The translations under genes and the position numbers were made by a program. From an uncultured Dehalococcoidia bacterium (lineage in GTDB: Bacteria > Chloroflexota > Dehalococcoidia > Lucifugimonadales > UBA3495), in contig OY282494.1 of assembly GCA_958296385.1 (NCBI GenBank), positions 603,416 to 667,415 of the forward strand: a stretch of 64,000 bases of DNA, read 5' to 3'. The notes under the pieces are model-generated. The model was not told where the DNA came from. It searched no databases and saw only the letters and a list, made by a program, of their open reading frames with translations. Of this stretch, positions 59,281-64,000 are shown in pieces (the stretch's first letter is position 1; each line of letters begins with the position of its first letter).

Positions 59281-62200
59281 CTACGGGGTAACCCGGCAGA
59301 CTGCCAAGGTTACGTCCATGCCCTCGATGCGCTGGGTTTCGGCGCTGGCGTCGTCGGCCGGGGCCTGGGGCAGCAGGGCGTCGCTGAGGGTTTCCTGCAT
59401 GATGTAATCCCGGTGCGCGTCCATCACGCGCTGCACGTCGTCGGGGCCCTGGTAGTAGGTGACGATGCGGTCGGTGATGTCAAAGCGGGCGCCCTTGCGG
59501 AGGTTCTGGATGCGGTGGGAAAGTTCGCGGGCCAGTCCCTCGTCGGCCAAGTCGGGCGAAAGCCGGGTGTCAATGGCCACCATGTAGCCGGCCTCGAGGG
59601 CGGCGGAATACCCGTCAACGGCAACGACGGCATCGGCGTCGTCGCCGGCGGCCTGCTGCGCGCCGGCGTACAGCCCGGAATCGGGGGCGACGGCCTCCAG
59701 ACTTTTGATGTTCAGCTCCTCAAGGATTTGCGGGCGCACCCATTCCAGGTATTGGGATTCCTCCGGGGTGCGGGTGCGGACGACTACGCTGGCGAGGGGC
59801 TGGCGCACTTTGATGCCGGCCTTGCTGCGGGCGGCGCGGCCCATGCTGGCCACGCGCATGGCCAGCTGGGTGGCATCCATCAGGGTTTGGTCGATTAGCG
59901 ATTCGTCAGGCGTGGGGAATGACGCCAGGTGCACGCTGTCCGGGGCGTCCGGGCGGTAGGGCAGCTCCAGGTTGCGGTAGATTTGTTCCGACACGAAAGG
60001 CGCCAGGGGGGCCATCAGCCGGGCAACGGTGGCCAGGCAGGTGTACAGCGTGGCATAGGCGCCCAGCTTGTCGGCGTCGTTCTCGCTTTTCCAGAAACGG
60101 CGGCGGGAGCGGCGGACGTACCAGTTGGAGAGGACGTCGATAAACTCCTGGATGCGGCGGCCGGCGTCGGTGGGGTTGTAGTTGTCCAGATGGGCGTCAA
60201 CCTGCTGGGCCAAGCGGTTGAGCTCGGAGAGAATCCAGCGGTCAAGCTCGGCCTCGGGACGCCAGCCGGCGGGGATTTGGGACGGCTCAAATTCGTCAAT
60301 GTTGGCGTAGTTGATAAAGAAGGAATAGACATTCCAGAGGGTGAGCAGCACCTGGCGCAGGGTTTGCTGCACCAGCCGGTCGGAGAAACGGCGGGGTTCG
60401 CCGGGGTGGGACGCGGTGAACAGATACCAGCGCAGGGCGTCGGCGCCGTGGGTATCCAGCACGGTCATGGGGTCAACCACGTTGCCCAAACGCTTGCTCA
60501 TCTTGCGCCCGCGCCCGTCGAGGATTAGGCCCAGGCAGATTACGTTGCGGTAGGCAACGTCGTCCTTGAGCAGGGTGGACAGGGCGTGCAGGCTGTAAAA
60601 CCAGCCGCGGGTCTGGTCAACGGCCTCGCAGATGTAATCGGCGGGCAGGCGGCCGTCGCGGTCAATCTCGGAGTTCTCAAAGGGATAGTGCCACTGCGCG
60701 AAAGGCATGGCGCCGGAGTCAAACCACGCGTCCATCACCTCCGGGATGCGGCGCAGCGTGCCGGGGCATTTGACTGAACCGGGGCTGGCGGCAGCTGCAC
60801 AGGGCCAGGTGATGTCGTCCACGTAGGGGCGGTGGAGGTCAAGGTCGTTGACATCGTGGCCGGACAGTTCGGACAGTTCGGCTACGCTGCCGATGCAGTT
60901 GGCGCGGCCGCAGGCGTCGCACTGCCAGATGGGAATGGGGGTGCCCCAATAGCGTTCGCGGGAGATGGCCCAGTCCTGATTGTTGCGCAGCCATTCGCCA
61001 AAACGGCCTTCGCGGATGTGTTCCGGGTACCAGTTAATCCGGCTGTTGATGTCAACCAGCCGGTCTTTGCGGGCGGTGGTGCGGATGTACCAGGAGGTTT
61101 TGGCGTAGTAGAGCAGGGGGGTATCGCAGCGCCAGCAGAAGGGGTAGGTGTGGCGATAAACGCCCTGGTGGTAAAGCAGGCCGCGTTCGGTCAAGTCGGC
61201 GCAGATTTCCGGGTCGGCGTCCTTGACGAACTTGCCGGCAAAGGGATACCCGCCGGTGATGACGCCCTGCAAGTCAACGGGCTGCACAAAGGCCAGCCCC
61301 GATTCCCGGCCCAGGCCCAAGTCCTCATCGCCAAAAGCCGGGGCGATGTGCACGATGCCGGTGCCGTCGTCCATGCTGACGAAAGCGGCGGCGACGACGT
61401 GGGGGGAGTAGGCGTCGGCATCCTCCAGGGTGGTCTGGCCGTTGTCGCCGGGCACGAACTGCTGGATGGCGGAACCGTAGGCCACGGCGTCGTACAGCGG
61501 GCGGTAAGTCAAGCCTGCCAAGTCGCTGCCGGGCAATGTGCCGGCAACGGTGTATTCCTCTTGCAGTACGCTGAGCAGGGCGGTGGCCAGAATCAGACGG
61601 GCGCCGGCGGTTTGCACTACGGAGTATTCGGCGTCCGGGCTGACGGCCAGGGCGGTGTTGCCGGGCAGCGTCCAAGGGGTGGTAGTCCAGGCGAGAAAGT
61701 ACGTTGGGGTGGAATCCGCAGCCGTCAATGCGGCGGAATCGGGCAAGGGTGCGATGGCCTCAAACTTGACGAAAACCGACGGGTCGGGGGTGTTCTCCCG
61801 GTAGCCCAGGGCTACTTCGTGGGAGGACAGGCTGGACACGCAGCGGGGGCAGTGGGGGGTTCCCCGCCGGTCCTGGTACAGCAGGCCCCGGTCCCAAAGC
61901 TCTTTGAGAATCCACCAGCCGGTTTCAATGTAATCGTTCTCCAGCGTAACGTAGGGGTCGTCCATATCAACCCAGTAGCCGATACGCTCGGTCATTACTT
62001 CCCAATCTTTCACGTAGCGGAAAACGCTTTCCCGGCAGCGCTGATTGAACTCGGCGATGCCGTACTCCTCAATGTCGCGCTTGGAGGTGAGGCCCAACTC
62101 CTGCTCGATGGCCAGCTCGACGGGCAGGCCGTGGGTATCCCAGCCGCCTTTGCGGATGACGCGGCAGCCTTTCATGGTCTGGTAGCGGGAAATCACGTCC

Positions 62201-62394
62201 TTAAAGATGCGGGCCAGGACGTGGTGGATGCCGGGGCTGCCGTTGGCGGTGGGCGGGCCCTCGTACATCATAAAGAGGGGCGCGTCGGGGCGCTCGTCAA
62301 TGGAACGCCGGAACACGTCCTGCTTTCTCCAATACTCCAGCGTTTCGGAGTCTAGACCGGGGAAACTGACCCGGCTGGAAACCACGTCAAACAT
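59281..62394 (-). CDS. ileS: Isoleucyl-tRNA synthetase
   Basis: A 1037-residue class I synthetase. The HIGH-type motif appears as GIHHVLARIF near residue 56 and the KMSKR loop near 631 (GRGRKMSKRLGN). The CP1 editing domain lies between, including YFLAWTTTPWTLPGNTALAV near 250. The anticodon-binding region follows from about 690 (SHPGEPRRFSDRLV onward). KMSKR and the length favour the eukaryote-like IleS2 group. The start at 62394 (MFDVVSSRVSF) is chosen because the longer frame's first 61 residues are Arg/Pro-rich and not family-like. No T-box leader is seen in the 71 bases before it. Confidence 0.95.
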   Translation of the reverse strand: MFDVVSSRVSFPGLDSETLEYWRKQDVFRRSIDERPDAPLFMMYEGPPTANGSPGIHHVLARIFKDVISRYQTMKGCRVIRKGGWDTHGLPVELAIEQELGLTSKRDIEEYGIAEFNQRCRESVFRYVKDWEVMTERIGYWVDMDDPYVTLENDYIETGWWILKELWDRGLLYQDRRGTPHCPRCVSSLSSHEVALGYRENTPDPSVFVKFEAIAPLPDSAALTAADSTPTYFLAWTTTPWTLPGNTALAVSPDAEYSVVQTAGARLILATALLSVLQEEYTVAGTLPGSDLAGLTYRPLYDAVAYGSAIQQFVPGDNGQTTLEDADAYSPHVVAAAFVSMDDGTGIVHIAPAFGDEDLGLGRESGLAFVQPVDLQGVITGGYPFAGKFVKDADPEICADLTERGLLYHQGVYRHTYPFCWRCDTPLLYYAKTSWYIRTTARKDRLVDINSRINWYPEHIREGRFGEWLRNNQDWAISRERYWGTPIPIWQCDACGRANCIGSVAELSELSGHDVNDLDLHRPYVDDITWPCAAAASPGSVKCPGTLRRIPEVMDAWFDSGAMPFAQWHYPFENSEIDRDGRLPADYICEAVDQTRGWFYSLHALSTLLKDDVAYRNVICLGLILDGRGRKMSKRLGNVVDPMTVLDTHGADALRWYLFTASHPGEPRRFSDRLVQQTLRQVLLTLWNVYSFFINYANIDEFEPSQIPAGWRPEAELDRWILSELNRLAQQVDAHLDNYNPTDAGRRIQEFIDVLSNWYVRRSRRRFWKSENDADKLGAYATLYTCLATVARLMAPLAPFVSEQIYRNLELPYRPDAPDSVHLASFPTPDESLIDQTLMDATQLAMRVASMGRAARSKAGIKVRQPLASVVVRTRTPEESQYLEWVRPQILEELNIKSLEAVAPDSGLYAGAQQAAGDDADAVVAVDGYSAALEAGYMVAIDTRLSPDLADEGLARELSHRIQNLRKGARFDITDRIVTYYQGPDDVQRVMDAHRDYIMQETLSDALLPQAPADDASAETQRIEGMDVTLAVCRVTP

Positions 62395-62465
62395 GGCCAA
62401 GTACCTCTGTGCGAACGACTTTTGGTGCGGGGGTTGATTGGATTGGATGTGGACGGGACAGGATG

Positions 62466-63290
<825 letters not shown>

Positions 63291-63316
63291 GGGGTGGCGC
63301 GTGAGCGGCCGGCGTC

Positions 63317-63700
63317 CTAGTCGTCGTCGTCCGGGATGCGCCAATCCTCGGATGAATCCAATTCGTTGGGCCCGGAGGGGACGTTCAGCGCGACGGCGGC
63401 GTCTCTGAGAAAGCTGATGTGGTCCTCATCGGACAGCACGCCGAGGGGCAGGGCCGGCAGGGTTTCAATGTTCAATCCGGCCCGGACGCCCAGCTCCAGC
63501 GACAGGCGCACGGCGGATTGATTATCGCTGGCCTCGGTGATGATGACGAAATCGTAGCGGCCCAGCACGGCGTACTGGCTGAGCACCTTGCTGGACGGCG
63601 TTTCCACCTCCAGGGCAGCCTCGGTGAGCAGGTTGGGGTTGGACTGGCCCATACGCCGGCCCTGTCCCGTAAAGTTGGCAAGCATTATGTAAAGGGGCAT
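63317..63700 (-). CDS. GYD domain protein
   Basis: A 127-residue protein of the GYD family, small ferredoxin-like proteins of unknown function. It starts PLYIMLANFTGQG. The characteristic LGRYDFVIITEASDNQSAVRLSLELG segment is near residue 46, followed by NIETLPAL. The tail is acidic (SEDWRIPDDDD). An extended -10 (TGT-TATACT) lies at 63744-63749. It precedes thiD by 26 bases and may be the first gene of the thiD-ileS-mutM run. Confidence 0.85.
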   Translation of the reverse strand: MPLYIMLANFTGQGRRMGQSNPNLLTEAALEVETPSSKVLSQYAVLGRYDFVIITEASDNQSAVRLSLELGVRAGLNIETLPALPLGVLSDEDHISFLRDAAVALNVPSGPNELDSSEDWRIPDDDD

Positions 63701-63743
63701 CACGCAAATCCCGGAGTGTGCAGATTACCAGACAACGCCAGCT

Positions 63744-63749
63744 AGTATA
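63744..63749 (-). promoter_or_regulatory. Extended -10 element upstream of the GYD gene
   Basis: TGT-TATACT on the minus strand, 43 bases before the start at 63700. Confidence 0.45.
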
Positions 63750-63801
63750 ACATCGCCGGATGCGCTATGACGGCCTGTCACCCTCTAAATCACTTCCCCC
63801 C

Positions 63802-63909
63802 TAATGTCATTCTGAGCGCAGCGAAGAATCTCGTTCCGACGGCAGTGGCTTTGGCCCCAAAGTGTGCGCTACGCCATCGAGATTCTTCGCTGCGCTCAGA
63901 ATGACATTA
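63802..63909. repeat. Inverted-repeat element, copy E (palindromic core)
   Basis: A perfect 32-base inverted repeat (63802-63833 and 63878-63909) around a 44-base loop, matching the core of copy A. The terminal repeats of copy A are not recognisable on either side. The remaining bases to 64000 hold no recognisable gene. Confidence 0.75.
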
Positions 63910-64000
63910 GTATCAGGTAGATGGGGCGCCGAATAGACCAGGCAAGGGCGCCGTGCTATTATCGCCGGGCGCACTGCGCTGGCCCAACCCGCCGCACCGG

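Noticed and set aside
62395..62465. T-box or other leader element before ileS
   Set aside because: Only 71 bases separate thiD and ileS, and no T-box sequence or specifier hairpin is visible.

Overview
The window is a GC-rich bacterial chromosome segment with ordinary gene density. It carries two luciferase-like monooxygenases, an acyl-CoA ligase, an FAD-linked oxidase, a molybdenum hydroxylase operon, standard housekeeping genes (mfd, proBA, ffh, mutM, ileS, thiD), long intergenic inverted repeats and one giant surface protein. This mix fits Chloroflexota, most likely a SAR202/Dehalococcoidia-type lineage. That placement is inferred from gene content and style; no 16S or marker comparison could be run.

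Layout. Positions 1-647 hold the C-terminal end of a large surface protein. A complete copy (741-950) of an interspersed inverted-repeat element follows. Positions 1034-9760 form a catabolic neighbourhood: two LLM flavin monooxygenases, a VOC protein, a PuuE-type deacetylase, an acyl-CoA synthetase, a zinc alcohol dehydrogenase and an AGPS-type FAD oxidase. A tRNA-Pro(CGG), a 640-base gap with a hairpin, a DUF4349-type lipoprotein and mfd come next. Positions 16015-18709 look like a small accessory island: a twice-frameshifted secreted-protein gene, then a DNA methyltransferase fused to an HNH domain and flanked by degenerate copies of the same repeat element. proB, proA, a small unknown gene and a split transketolase follow.

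Positions 23717-40477 are one gene for a 5586-residue secreted and membrane-anchored protein. It has GLUG-type blocks, cadherin-like sandwiches, 17 Calx-beta-like modules, a proline-rich stalk and the same C-terminal anchor as the truncated gene at position 1. Parts of it are near-identical at DNA level with a period of about 2.52 kb. Two tandem Uma2-family genes follow.

From 42529 to 51964 come an amidohydrolase, a compact nucleic-acid repair and processing cluster (mug-like, thpR, alkA-like), ffh with an ABC-2 exporter, an SbcC-type ATPase and a flavin/F420-type oxidoreductase. A three-gene molybdenum hydroxylase operon occupies 51978-55790.

The most novel item is at 56156-58276. It is a single-gene transcription unit, with its own promoter and terminator, encoding three fused domains: a DapA-type aldolase, an MfnB-type furan synthase with its catalytic lysines, and a TusA-like sulfur-carrier domain. 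mutM, ileS, thiD and a GYD-domain gene close the window, followed by another repeat copy containing a perfect 32-base inverted repeat.
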